DNA of 64,000 nucleotides from Thalassobius vesicularis. GTDB taxonomy: Bacteria > Pseudomonadota > Alphaproteobacteria > Rhodobacterales > Rhodobacteraceae. The translations under genes and the position numbers were made by a program. Shown here in pieces: positions 1-9,214 of the stretch (position 1 is its first letter; the number at the start of each line of letters is the position of its first letter). The notes beneath the pieces were generated by a model. That model did not search any database and was not told where the DNA came from. It saw nothing but the letters and a program-made list of their open reading frames with translations. The stretch spans positions 62,001 through 126,000 of the forward strand of contig NZ_SSMD01000010.1 of the NCBI RefSeq assembly GCF_004799325.1, read 5' to 3'.

Positions 1-603
1 ACCCGAGCCGGTGGCGTTCACCAGCAGGTTGGAATGCGACAGCATCACCCCCTTCGGCACCCCGGTCGTCCCCGAGGTGTAGAACAGGATCATCGTGTCA
101 TCCGACTGACTGGCCCGGTCACGGAACGCGTCGTTCGGCACCGGCGGCATCGCCTCGATCACCGCGTCATAGGACATGGTCCCGGCTGGCAGATCGTCGC
201 CCGGCGCGTCCCAATCGGCCAGAATCAAGTGCTTCAGCGAGGGGCACAGCTCCATCAGCGCCGCCGCCCGTTCGGTGAAATGGCGGTCCACGATCAGCAC
301 CTCGGGGGTGCAATCGGCGATCACCTCGACCATTTCCGCTTCGGACAGGCGGAAGTTGATGGGGGCGGCAATCGCCCCGATCATGCACGGTGTAAAATAG
401 GTCTCGACCAGCCAGTGAGAGTTCTGCCCCAGGTACGCCACCCGGTCGCCCACGCCCACGCCCAGCCCGATCAGCGCCTGCGCCATGCGGTGAACGCGGT
501 CGTTGAACTGCGCCCAGCTGTAATCGCGCCCCTCGAAATGCAGCGCCTTTCGGTCGGGCGTGGCGGCCGCGTATTTGCGGATCAGATCCGGAAACTGGAT
601 CAT
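1..603 (-). CDS. Acyl-CoA synthetase (AMP-forming), N-terminal part, cut by window edge
   Basis: This is the first 201 residues of an adenylate-forming CoA ligase; the rest lies left of the window. Near its visible end it has the P-loop-like motif YTSGTTGVPKG that binds ATP, and the family activates carboxylic acids to acyl-CoA through acyl-AMP. The start ATG overlaps the stop of the upstream acyl-CoA dehydrogenase (ATGA), so the two are translationally coupled in one leftward operon. The substrate cannot be read from this fragment; the neighbours suggest a branched or cyclic acid. Confidence 0.88.
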   Translation of the reverse strand, partial: MIQFPDLIRKYAAATPDRKALHFEGRDYSWAQFNDRVHRMAQALIGLGVGVGDRVAYLGQNSHWLVETYFTPCMIGAIAAPINFRLSEAEMVEVIADCTPEVLIVDRHFTERAAALMELCPSLKHLILADWDAPGDDLPAGTMSYDAVIEAMPPVPNDAFRDRASQSDDTMILFYTSGTTGVPKGVMLSHSNLLVNATGSG

Positions 604-1751
604 TTCGCCCCCCCGGTGACCGCGCGGCCGATGATCTCGCGCATGATTTCCCCGGTGCCGCCTGCGATCCGTCCCACGCGCGCATCCGCCCAGGCCCGTG
701 CGACGGGATATTCCCACATGTAGCCGTAGCCGCCGAACATCTGCAGGCAGTCATCCAGGCATTTGCACAGCGTTTCCGAGGTCACCATCTTCGCCAGCGC
801 CGCATCCACCGCGTCCAGCTTCTTCTCCAGGTGCATTTCCAGGCACTTGTCGGTGAAGACGCGCATGACCACGGCCTGCGCCTTGATCTCGGCCAGCTTG
901 AAGCGCGTGTTCTGGAAATCCGCGATCGAGCGGCCAAACGCCTTGCGCTGGCTGGTGTGATCGACGGTCCATTCCAGCGCCGCCTCCAGCGCGGCACTCG
1001 CACGCACCGCCTGAATCAGACGTTCCTGCGGCAGCTGTTCCATCAGCTGGTAGAACCCGCGCCCTTCGGCACCCAGCAGGTTGCCCACCGGCACCCGCAC
1101 GTTGTCAAAGAACAGCTCGGCCGTGTCCTGCGCCTTCCAGCCGACCTTTTCCAGCAGCTTGCCCTTGGTGAACCCGGCGCGATCCGCCTCGACCAGGATC
1201 AGGCTGGTGCCTTTCGCGCCCTGCGACGGGTCGGTCTTGCAGGCCAGCACCAGGATGTCGCAATTGCCGCCATTGGTGATGAACACCTTCTGGCCGTTGA
1301 TGACGAACTCGTCACCGTCGCGCACGGCGGTCGTCTTGATTCCCTGCACGTCCGAGCCCGCCGCCGGTTCCGTCATGGCAATCGCGCCGATCACCTCGCC
1401 CGCGGCCATCTTGGGCAGCCATTTCGCCTTCAGCTCGTCCGAGCCGTAATGCAGGATATAAGGTGCCACGATATCCGAATGCAGCGAGAACCCCGGCCCC
1501 ATCGCCCCGGCGCGCGCCAGCTCCTCCATCACGATCATCGAGAACACGAAATCCGCGCCCGCACCGCCGTATTCCTCGGGCATGGCCGCACACAGCAGCC
1601 CGTTCTCCCCCGCCTTACGCCAGGCTTCGCGGCTGACACGGCCGTCTTTTTCCCACTCGGCATGGTAGGGGCTGATTTCCTTCTCCACGAATCGGCGAAC
1701 CATCTCGCGGAACATGTCATGTTCTTCGTTGAACAAAGTGCGTTCGAACAT
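600..1751 (-). CDS. Acyl-CoA dehydrogenase, LCAD/isovaleryl type
   Basis: This 383-residue flavoprotein would perform alpha,beta-dehydrogenation of an acyl-CoA and pass electrons to ETF. The motif MTEPAAGSDVQG marks the FAD/substrate region. The C-terminal position that carries the catalytic Glu in medium-chain enzymes reads AGGTGEIM, with Gly instead of Glu. A Glu is present in QLPQERL, where LCAD and isovaleryl-CoA dehydrogenases keep their base, so I place it in that class. I chose the start at 1751 because GGGAGGAG lies about 9 bases upstream; an in-frame extension to 1832 has no such site. It is first in an operon with the ligase at 1-603 and divergent from the SDR at 1885. Confidence 0.9.
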   Translation of the reverse strand: MFERTLFNEEHDMFREMVRRFVEKEISPYHAEWEKDGRVSREAWRKAGENGLLCAAMPEEYGGAGADFVFSMIVMEELARAGAMGPGFSLHSDIVAPYILHYGSDELKAKWLPKMAAGEVIGAIAMTEPAAGSDVQGIKTTAVRDGDEFVINGQKVFITNGGNCDILVLACKTDPSQGAKGTSLILVEADRAGFTKGKLLEKVGWKAQDTAELFFDNVRVPVGNLLGAEGRGFYQLMEQLPQERLIQAVRASAALEAALEWTVDHTSQRKAFGRSIADFQNTRFKLAEIKAQAVVMRVFTDKCLEMHLEKKLDAVDAALAKMVTSETLCKCLDDCLQMFGGYGYMWEYPVARAWADARVGRIAGGTGEIMREIIGRAVTGGAK

Positions 1752-1884
1752 CTGGGTTTTCTCCTCCCTCGCAATGGCGGCGGGCACCAGATCGCCCATC
1801 GCCGTTCTGTTCGCATCATAATTATCTTGCAAACTGTCAGCAAGCTAATTAAATAGGTTTCAACAATTCGGAGGGAGGACCAGC
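1752..1884. promoter_or_regulatory. Divergent promoter region with short dyad
   Basis: This gap separates the leftward dehydrogenase operon from the rightward SDR-MarR-racemase genes. An inverted repeat CTTGC (1826-1830) / GCAAG (1840-1844) lies in an AT-rich stretch and is followed by AGCTAAT. A related AGCTAAT with the palindrome GCTAGC occurs at 4573-4582 before the TRAP genes. MarR-type operators are often short AT-flanked palindromes, and a MarR gene lies at 2888, so it is a plausible regulator. No footprint is implied. Confidence 0.35.
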
Positions 1885-2787
1885 ATGCTGGACGGTAAAG
1901 TAGTAGTAGTCACCGGCGCAGGCCGTGGCATTGGGCGCGACATCGCGCTGATGATGGCAGCCAAGGGTGGCCGCGTCATCGTGAACGACCTGGGCGGCGC
2001 CGCTGACGGCGCGGGCGCGGATGCGACCCCGGCACAGGAAGTGGTGAATGAAATCCGTGCCGCGGGCGGAGAAGCGGTCGCCAACTTCGGCAACGTCGCC
2101 AAGCCCGAGGACGCGCGCGGCATGTACGAACAGGCGATGGACGAATTCGGCGCCATCGACGTCGTGGTGAACAACGCCGGTATCCTGCGCGACGTGATCT
2201 TCCACAAGATGACCGAATCCGACTGGGATTCCGTGATCGCCGTGCACCTGAAGGGCAGCTTCAACATGGCGCAGGCCGTTGCGCAGCAGTTCAAGATGCA
2301 GGCCTCGGGCTGTTTTCTGAACTTCACCTCGACCTCGGGTCTGATCGGCAACTTCGGGCAGGCCAACTACTCGGCCGCCAAGATGGGCATCGTCGGCCTG
2401 TCGAAATCGCTGGCGCTGGACATGGCGCGCTTCAACGTGCGCTCGAACTGCATTGCACCCTTCGCATGGTCGCGCCTGATCGGCACCATCCCCGCCAAGA
2501 CCGACGCCGAAAAGGCCCGGGTCGAGCGGATCAAGGAAATGACCCCCGCCAAGATCGCGCCGCTGTGCGTGGCGCTGGCCGCCCCCGATTGCGACGTCAC
2601 CGGTCAGATCTTCTGCATCCGCAACAACGAGATCTTCCTGATGAGCCAGCCGCGCCCGATCCGCTCGGTGCACCGCTCCGAAGGCTGGACCCCGGAAACC
2701 GTGCGCGAACACGCTTTGCCCGCGATGAAGGCCAGCTTCTACGATCTGGATCGCTCGGCTGACGTGTTCAGCTGGGATCCGATCTGA
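1885..2787 (+). CDS. SDR dehydrogenase, 3-hydroxyacyl-CoA dehydrogenase-like
   Basis: This 300-residue short-chain dehydrogenase has the cofactor motif TGAGRGIG near residue 10 and the catalytic YSAAK. It resembles the dehydrogenase part of peroxisomal multifunctional enzyme type 2: the loop VNDLGGAADG follows the second beta strand, and a C-terminal tail extends about 50 residues past the Rossmann fold. The likely role is oxidation of a 3-hydroxyacyl-CoA with NAD, inferred from the fold and from the CoA genes around it. GGAGGGAGGA lies just upstream of the ATG. It is divergent from the acyl-CoA dehydrogenase operon. Confidence 0.85.
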   Translation: MLDGKVVVVTGAGRGIGRDIALMMAAKGGRVIVNDLGGAADGAGADATPAQEVVNEIRAAGGEAVANFGNVAKPEDARGMYEQAMDEFGAIDVVVNNAGILRDVIFHKMTESDWDSVIAVHLKGSFNMAQAVAQQFKMQASGCFLNFTSTSGLIGNFGQANYSAAKMGIVGLSKSLALDMARFNVRSNCIAPFAWSRLIGTIPAKTDAEKARVERIKEMTPAKIAPLCVALAAPDCDVTGQIFCIRNNEIFLMSQPRPIRSVHRSEGWTPETVREHALPAMKASFYDLDRSADVFSWDPI

Positions 2788-2887
2788 TCCGATGCGCCAA
2801 TCCGCCCCGGTGCGCGAACTTGTTTCGCGGCCGGGTGCGGGCTAAACACCAACGATCCGGCGCACGGACCGGAACAGGACATTCGGC

Positions 2888-3337
2888 ATGGGCAAAGAGA
2901 CTTCTCTCAGCGACGATCACAACCCGATCTATCAGGATATCGCACGGTTCCGCGCGATCATCTTTGACGCCCTGCTGAAACCCCACGACATGACCATGTC
3001 GCAAGGCTGGGTTCTGGTACATCTGGTCCGCGAAAACGGGCTGCGGCAGGCCGATCTGGCCGCCCGCCTGGAAATCGCCACTGTCACCACCTCCAAACTC
3101 ATCGACCGACTGGAGGCGCGCGGCTATGTCGAGCGCCGCTCGGACCCCGAGGATCGCCGCTCGAACCGCATCTACGCGACGGGTCAGGCCAAAGAGCTGG
3201 TCAAGGTGATGACGCGCACCATCTTCGAGGTGGACAAGATCGCGAACGAGGGCATCTCGGACGCGGAACTGGCGACCACCCTGACGGTGCTGCACCGGAT
3301 GCGCGACAACCTGAAAACGGCCATCGCGCGCCGCTAA
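2888..3337 (+). CDS. MarR-family transcriptional regulator
   Basis: This 149-residue winged-helix regulator has a central segment (QADLAARLEIATVTTSKLID) that is the recognition region, followed by the wing with ERRSDPEDRRSNRIYAT. MarR proteins usually repress neighbouring catabolic genes and are released by aromatic or acyl-CoA ligands. It sits between the SDR and the racemase-like gene on the same strand, so it probably controls this acyl-CoA module and itself. The AT-rich dyads at 1826-1844 and 4573-4582 are candidate targets. The ligand is unknown. Confidence 0.88.
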   Translation: MGKETSLSDDHNPIYQDIARFRAIIFDALLKPHDMTMSQGWVLVHLVRENGLRQADLAARLEIATVTTSKLIDRLEARGYVERRSDPEDRRSNRIYATGQAKELVKVMTRTIFEVDKIANEGISDAELATTLTVLHRMRDNLKTAIARR

Positions 3338-3376
3338 GGCGCGCGCGGGCACCGCTTTCACCGAAAGGACTGAACA

Positions 3377-4531
3377 GTGCAGGACAGCGCTTTCGCGCCC
3401 CCATTGGCGGGGGTGCGCGTGATAGAATTTGCCGGAATCGGGCCGGGCCCCTTCGCTGGCATGATGCTTGCCGACATGGGCGCCGAGGTGATCCGGATCG
3501 ACCGGGCCGGTGCCACCGATCCGCAGATCGCACAGGAATTCATGGCGCGGGGCCGTCGCTCGATCGCGCTGGACCTGAAAAACCCTCAGGCCGTCGCCGT
3601 CGCCCTGCGGCTGATCGAAACCGCCGACGCCCTGATCGAAGGTTTCCGCCCCGGCGTGATGGAGCGTCTGGGCCTTGGCCCCGATGTGGCGCTCGCCGCC
3701 AATCCGCGCCTTGTTTACGGCCGCATGACCGGCTGGGGCCAGACCGGCCCGATTTCCCACACGGCCGGGCATGACCTGAACTATATCGCGCTGTCCGGCG
3801 CGCTCTGGGCCTCGGGTCCGGGCGACGGCAAACCCGCCTTTCCGCTGAACCTGCTGGGTGATTTCGGCGGCGGCGGCATGATGCTGGCCTTTGGTATCGC
3901 CTCGGGTCTGCTCAAGGCCGCCCGCACCGGCCGCGGCGACGTGGTTGACGCCGCCATCAGCGACGGCACCACCACGCTGATGAGCATGATCTACAGCCGC
4001 ATCGCCATGGGCCGCTGGTCGGACCGGCGTCAGGACAATTACCTGGACGGCGGCGCACCGTGGTACGACGTTTACGAATGCGCCGACGGGCACTGGATCA
4101 CCATCGGCGCGCTGGAGCCGAAGTTCTGGCAGGTGCTGCTGGACCGTCTGGGCCTCGATGCCACCCAACTGGGCGACCGCGCCGACCGCAGCACATGGCC
4201 CGCCACGCGGCAGCTGCTGACCGCGCTGTTCCTCAGCCAGCCCCGCGCCCACTGGACCGAGTTGCTGGAGGGGACGGACGCCTGCTTTGCCCCCGTCCTG
4301 TCCCCGGCCGAGGCGCCCTCGCATCCGCATAATCAGGCCCGCGCCGTGTTCGCGCCCGACGGCCCGACCCAGCCGATGCCCGCCCCGCGATTCCGTGACG
4401 CTGCGCAACCCCTGCCCGCTCCGGCCTCGCAGCCGGGGACGGACAGCCGCGCCGTGTTGGAGCAGGCAGGCTATGCGCCTGACAAGATTGCAGAACTTTT
4501 CGCCGCAGGTGCCGTTAGCGACGCTCGCTAG
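3377..4531 (+). CDS. CaiB/BaiF family protein, alpha-methylacyl-CoA racemase-like
   Basis: This 384-residue class III CoA-transferase-fold protein carries the two residues used by alpha-methylacyl-CoA racemases: the His of AGHDLNY and the Asp of NLLGDFGGGG. Racemases of this type interconvert 2R and 2S methyl-branched acyl-CoAs so that beta-oxidation can proceed; true CoA transferases of the family use a different Asp. The assignment as a racemase is therefore fairly specific. It implies that the module handles 2-methyl-branched or side-chain acids. It lies about 40 bp after the MarR gene. Confidence 0.85.
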   Translation: MQDSAFAPPLAGVRVIEFAGIGPGPFAGMMLADMGAEVIRIDRAGATDPQIAQEFMARGRRSIALDLKNPQAVAVALRLIETADALIEGFRPGVMERLGLGPDVALAANPRLVYGRMTGWGQTGPISHTAGHDLNYIALSGALWASGPGDGKPAFPLNLLGDFGGGGMMLAFGIASGLLKAARTGRGDVVDAAISDGTTTLMSMIYSRIAMGRWSDRRQDNYLDGGAPWYDVYECADGHWITIGALEPKFWQVLLDRLGLDATQLGDRADRSTWPATRQLLTALFLSQPRAHWTELLEGTDACFAPVLSPAEAPSHPHNQARAVFAPDGPTQPMPAPRFRDAAQPLPAPASQPGTDSRAVLEQAGYAPDKIAELFAAGAVSDAR

Positions 4532-4652
4532 GGATTTAGTTTCCATGCTGGCAAATTGCACCCTTATATGTTGCTAGCTAATGATTACCATGCTATCTTT
4601 TTAACGGAGGAGGACCGGGCACCAAAGCCCGGCATGTAATGGGAGGAACCAC
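4532..4652. promoter_or_regulatory. AT-rich upstream region of TRAP operon 1
   Basis: The stretch is much more AT-rich than its surroundings. It contains GCTAGC (4573-4578) inside TTGCTAGCTAA, a near-palindrome of the kind bound by MarR proteins, and AGCTAAT shared with the 1752-1884 region. A ribosome binding site (GGGAGG) precedes the ATG at 4653. I infer a regulated promoter; no -35/-10 pair is convincing. Confidence 0.35.
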
Positions 4653-5708
4653 ATGTCCAAATTCGCTCTGACGGCCATTCTGGCCGGTACCCTGGCTCTG
4701 TCGGCCGCTGCCGCACAGGCAGAGATCAAGCTGATCGCCAACGAACCCGGCCCGAACCGCGGCGTCCGCGCCAAGGCCGTGGAATACATCGCCGAACAGA
4801 TCGGCGAACGCACCGGCGGTGCCGTCATCGTCGAACAGAACTGGGGCGGCGCCCTGTTCAAGGCCAACACCGCGCTGACCTCGATCACCAATGGCGTGGC
4901 CGATCTGGGCCTGATCATCGGCTCGTACCACCAGTCGGAATTCCCCGAACTGGCGATGGGCGACCTGCCGTTTGAAAACGCCGATCCGTGGGTGATGATG
5001 ATGGCCATGGCCGACATGTTCACCAACAACGCCCAGATCCAGACCCGTCTTGAGGAACTGAACCTGGTCTACGTCGCACCCTTCGCCACCTCGCAGGGGA
5101 TGCTGGCCTGCAAGGGCCCGTCGATCCAGAAGGTCGAGGATTTCAAGGGCGTGAAAACCCGCTATGCCGGTGCCTTTGGCGAGATCTTCTCGAACCTGGG
5201 CGGCAACATGGTCGACATGTCGATCTACGCGGCGTTCCAGGGCATGGAAACCGGCCTGCTGGAATGCACGCTGAACTACCCCTACTTCGCCGTCGCCACC
5301 AAGATGGATGACATGCTGACCTCGATCACCAAGCTGAACTTCTCGGGCGCATCCAGCCTGGGCACGTTCATGAACAAGGACAGCTTCGACGCGCTGTCGG
5401 CCGAACAACAGGCCGCCGTCAAAGGCCTGCGTGACGACGTGGTCAACTTCTACTCCGAGCGTCTGTTCGTCGCTGACGACAAGGCCTGGGTGACCATGAT
5501 CGAGGACAAGAAAATCCCCGTCTACGAGCTGTCGGCCGAGGACTACGCCAAGATGGACGAAGCCGCCAAGCCGATGCTGGCCAAGTGGAAAGCCAACGCC
5601 ACCGACAAGGGCTTTGACGCCGACGCGCTGCTGGCCGAGATGCAGGCCACCGTCGACAAGTACAACCAGATCAAGGCCAGCCAGGGCTATCCCTGGACCC
5701 GCAAGTGA
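4653..5708 (+). CDS. TRAP transporter substrate-binding protein (DctP family)
   Basis: This 351-residue periplasmic protein has a signal peptide (cleavage after AAAAQA, about residue 23) and a DctP fold. It would bind an organic anion and deliver it to the DctQ/DctM membrane pair that follows. The segment MLACKGPSIQKVEDFKGVKTR matches the family's interdomain region, and the Arg there is the usual carboxylate ligand. It is first of three TRAP genes and is surrounded by CoA-ligase and racemase genes, so a hydrophobic or branched carboxylate is likely. The exact ligand cannot be read from sequence. Confidence 0.9.
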   Translation: MSKFALTAILAGTLALSAAAAQAEIKLIANEPGPNRGVRAKAVEYIAEQIGERTGGAVIVEQNWGGALFKANTALTSITNGVADLGLIIGSYHQSEFPELAMGDLPFENADPWVMMMAMADMFTNNAQIQTRLEELNLVYVAPFATSQGMLACKGPSIQKVEDFKGVKTRYAGAFGEIFSNLGGNMVDMSIYAAFQGMETGLLECTLNYPYFAVATKMDDMLTSITKLNFSGASSLGTFMNKDSFDALSAEQQAAVKGLRDDVVNFYSERLFVADDKAWVTMIEDKKIPVYELSAEDYAKMDEAAKPMLAKWKANATDKGFDADALLAEMQATVDKYNQIKASQGYPWTRK

Positions 5709-5810
5709 TCCACGCGGCAGGGCGCGCGCAGCGCCCTGCCCCTTTCCCCACACCGCATCCCTGCGCCGCCGGCCTGACGCTGTTGCCGCCAGGGCTGCCG
5801 ACCCGTACCG

Positions 5811-6314
5811 GTGACCCCCATGCTCAATCGTATCGAGCAGGCTCTGAACACCGTGGCCGCATTGGCCATCGTTGCCCTGTGCCTGCTGATCGTCGCGAAC
5901 GTCCTGTCGCGGCAATTCCTGCAATCCGGCGTTCCTGACGTCATCGTGCTGGTGCGCGAACTGATGGTGCCCGCAATCCTGTTCCCGCTGGCCTCGGCCA
6001 CCTCGCAACGCGCTCATGTGGCGATTGAATTCATCGCCCAGCATTTCCCCGATGGCCTGAACCGTTGGATCGCCGTTCTGGCCGCCCTGACCGGGCTGAT
6101 CGTCTCGACGACGCTGCTCTGGGCGGGCTGGAACGAGTTTGCCAAGACCTTCCAGTCGGGCTCCCATTATGCGGGGGATTTCCAGCTGCCCAAATGGCCC
6201 AGCCGCGCGATGTTCGTGCTGGCGATCGCCATGTTCGAACTGCGCCTGATTCAGACCCTTATCGTGGATCTGAAGGCCGCACTCACCGGCCGCCCGGCCC
6301 CGAAAACCCTTTAA
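5811..6314 (+). CDS. TRAP transporter small permease (DctQ family)
   Basis: This is a protein of about 165 residues with four predicted membrane helices, the small subunit of a TRAP transporter. It pairs with the DctM protein 16 bp downstream and the binding protein upstream. The start is uncertain: a GTG at 5811 and an ATG at 5820 are in frame three codons apart, and neither has a clear ribosome binding site. The 100-bp gap after the binding-protein gene is GC-rich and shows no strong terminator. Confidence 0.87.
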   Translation: MTPMLNRIEQALNTVAALAIVALCLLIVANVLSRQFLQSGVPDVIVLVRELMVPAILFPLASATSQRAHVAIEFIAQHFPDGLNRWIAVLAALTGLIVSTTLLWAGWNEFAKTFQSGSHYAGDFQLPKWPSRAMFVLAIAMFELRLIQTLIVDLKAALTGRPAPKTL

Positions 6315-6330
6315 GAAACAGGAGTTACCC

Positions 6331-7671
6331 ATGGACCTGACGACCGTCGGCTACGTCGCCTGTTTCGCCGTGCTGCTGCTGCTTGCGATCCGCGTGCCCA
6401 TTGCCTTTGCCATCGGTGGCGTGGCCGTGACCGCCATTTTCATCGTGTTCGCCTTCCGCACCGGCACCTTCCTGCCCGAGCGCGCCATCCGCACCACCCT
6501 GTCGCTGGCCTTTTCCTCGGGCTTCGACCTGGTGCATTCCTATGACCTGTCGATGATCCCGCTGTTCATCGCGCTTGGCCACATCGCCTACAAGGCCGGC
6601 ATCACTACCGAGATCTACGAGGCCGCCCGCGTCTGGCTGGTCCGTCTGCCCGGTGGCGTCGCCATTGCCTCGGTGGCGGGCTGCGGCGGGTTCGCGGCCA
6701 TCTCCGGCAGCTCCATCGCCTGCGCCTCGACCATGGGCCGCATCTGCACGCCCGAGATGCTGCGCCTGAACTACGACCCGCGCCTCGCCACGGCCTCGGT
6801 TGCGGCCGGTGGTACGCTGGGTTCGCTGATCCCGCCCTCGGTGCTGTTCATAATCTACGGCATCTTCACCGAAAGCTCGATCAGCCAGCTGTTCCTGGCC
6901 GGGTTCTTTCCGGGCATCCTGTCGCTGCTGGGCTATGCGCTGGTGATCCTGCTGTGGGTCCGCGCCCGCCCCGAGGTCGCCCCCATCCCGGACGTGACCT
7001 TCTCGGCGCGCGACAAGATGATGGCCGCGCTGCGCTCCTGGCCTGCCGTGACGCTGTTCTTCGTGGTGCTGGTCGGCATCTACGGCGGCTTCTTCACCGC
7101 GACCGAGGCCGCCGCCATCTCGCTGCTGTTCGCCACGCTGCTGGGCATCTTCCGCGGTCACATCCGCTGGGCCGAGGTCATCCCCCTGCTGCGTGAAACC
7201 ATGGCCACCACCGGCGCGATCTTCTTCATCGCCGCCTGCGCCAAGATCTTCGTGGCGCTGATCGCGCTGACCGGTCTGTCGGGCGATCTGGTGACGCTGC
7301 TGGACGCCTCGAACATCGGGCCCTGGACCTTTGTGGCGATGGTCTGCGTGATCTACCTGGTGCTGGGCATGTTCCTGGACCCGGTCGGCATCATGGTGCT
7401 GACCCTGCCGCTGATGATCCCGATGGCCGAAACCTATGGCCTGAACCTGATCTGGTTCGGCGTGGTGATCGTGAAACTGCTGGAAATCGGCTTGATTACG
7501 CCCCCGGTTGGCCTGAACGTGTTCGTGCTGGCAGCGGCAATCGAGGACCGCGTCGAGATCGGCCAGATCTTCTCGGGTCTGTGGCGCTTCTTGGGCATCG
7601 ACCTGGTTGTGCTGCTGATCCTGATCGCGGTGCCGGCCATCTCGTTGTTCCTGCCCATGTCGATGAACTGA
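6331..7671 (+). CDS. TRAP transporter large permease (DctM family)
   Basis: This 446-residue membrane protein of about 12-13 helices is the ion-coupled transport subunit. It shows typical DctM signatures: GTLGSLIPPSVLFIIYGIFT in the middle, LGMFLDPVGIMVLTLP and LLEIGLITPPVGLNVFV near the C-terminus. AGGAG precedes the ATG. The next gene, a CoA ligase, begins 15 bp later, so imported substrate is probably activated at once. Confidence 0.92.
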   Translation: MDLTTVGYVACFAVLLLLAIRVPIAFAIGGVAVTAIFIVFAFRTGTFLPERAIRTTLSLAFSSGFDLVHSYDLSMIPLFIALGHIAYKAGITTEIYEAARVWLVRLPGGVAIASVAGCGGFAAISGSSIACASTMGRICTPEMLRLNYDPRLATASVAAGGTLGSLIPPSVLFIIYGIFTESSISQLFLAGFFPGILSLLGYALVILLWVRARPEVAPIPDVTFSARDKMMAALRSWPAVTLFFVVLVGIYGGFFTATEAAAISLLFATLLGIFRGHIRWAEVIPLLRETMATTGAIFFIAACAKIFVALIALTGLSGDLVTLLDASNIGPWTFVAMVCVIYLVLGMFLDPVGIMVLTLPLMIPMAETYGLNLIWFGVVIVKLLEIGLITPPVGLNVFVLAAAIEDRVEIGQIFSGLWRFLGIDLVVLLILIAVPAISLFLPMSMN

Positions 7672-7686
7672 TCCCGGAGAGATTTC

Positions 7687-9214
7687 ATGCACATCTTCAC
7701 CCCACCCCCCGTGCAGGATGAAACCCTGATCCAGTTCGGGCAGGTCATCCAGGCCAACGCCGCGCAGATGGGCGACAAGCCCGCCCTGATCTGCAACGGA
7801 GAGGTGCTCAGCTGGTCACAGCTGGGCAACCGCGTGGCCCGCACCACCGGCGCGCTGCGCGAACGCGGCATCGGGCGCGGCGATTTCGTCGCCGCCCTGG
7901 GCGAAAACTCGGTTTCGCATCTGGTGCTGATCCTGGCCACCCTGGCCGCCGGTGCCTGCATCGTGCCGCTGCCGTTCTCGGCGACCGAGGACGCCCTGCG
8001 CCACATGTTGCAAGACAGCGGCGCGCGCGTGCTGTTCAGCACCTCCGCCTACGCCGACACCGCCGCCCGCCTTGGCGCCCCCGAGGTGCTGGACATGAGC
8101 GTTGTCGACGACTGGTCGCGTAACGTCACCCCCGCCGATCCGGTCGAAATCCATGCCAATGATCTGTTCAACCTGATCTATTCCTCCGGCACCACCGGCA
8201 CGCCCAAGGGCATCGTGCACGACCACCGCTTCCGCTCGCGTCAGCTGGCCCGGATCACACGGTTCGGCCTGACCCCGGACTCGCGCATGGTGATGTCCAC
8301 GCCGCTCTACTCCAACACCACGATGTTCGGCGTGCTGCCGACGCTGATCCTTGGCGCGACCCTGATCCTGATGCCGAAATTCGACATCACGACCTTCCTG
8401 TCGCTCAGCCAGACCTGGAAAGCGACCCACGCGGTGCTGGTGCCGGTGCAATACATGCGCCTTTTGCGTGCCCCCGAGTTTGCCAGCGCCGATCTCACGT
8501 CCTACCGCTGCAAATTCTCGGCCTCGGCCCCCCTGCCCGGCAGCCTGATCGCCCAGATCATGGAGCGCTGGCCCGGCAACCTGATCGAGGTCTACGGCAT
8601 GACCGAGGGCGGCGTCTCGACCGCGCTCAACTGCGCCGAATTCCCCGACAAATGGGACACGGTGGGCCGCCCCCCCCGAAGGCTCGGACGTGCGCGTGAT
8701 CGACGATCAGGGCAACGAACTGCCCCGCGGCGAAATGGGTGAAATCGTCGGCCGCGCGCCCTCGATGATGCCCTACTACCACAACAAGCCCGACAAGACG
8801 GTCGAGCTGCTGTGGCGCGCCCCCGACGGGACCGAGTTCATCCGCACCGGCGACATGGGCCGCATCGACGCGGACGGCTTCATCCAACTGCTGGACCGCA
8901 AGAAGGACATGATCATCTCGGGCGGCTTCAACATCTACGCCGCCGATCTAGAGGCCGTCCTGCGCCAGCACCCCGAGGTCGCCGACACCGCCGTGATCGC
9001 GATCCCGTCGGCCGATTGGGGCGAAACCCCGCTGGGCTTTGTCGTGCTCACCCCCGGCTCTAGCGCCACCGCGCAGGACATCCGCGACTGGGCCAACGCG
9101 CAGCTGGGCAAGACCCAGCGCCTCTCTGCGATCGAGCTGCGCGACGACCTGCCCCGCAGCGAAATCGGCAAAGTCCTGAAAAAGGACCTCCGCGCGCCTT
9201 ACTGGCCCGCCTGA
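7687..9214 (+). pseudogene. Acyl-CoA synthetase (AMP-forming) with a +1 frameshift
   Basis: Two reading frames together encode one ligase of about 508 residues. The first frame runs from ATG 7687 and carries YSSGTTGTPKG and VYGMTEGG. It is lost after a run of eight C bases (8670-8677), where one extra C shifts VGRPP into a wrong tail ending at 8742. The second frame resumes at once with EGSDVRVIDDQG and carries the hinge region IRTGDMGRIDADG and the C-terminal Lys motif RSEIGKVLKKDL. Everything else is intact, so this is either a sequencing error in a homopolymer, a recent mutation or a slippage switch. It would activate the acid imported by the preceding TRAP system. Confidence 0.85.

Noticed and set aside
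2768-4561. A 597-codon minus-strand frame over the MarR and racemase genes
   Set aside because: Antisense to two well-supported genes; low-complexity Gly/Arg/Gln/His composition.
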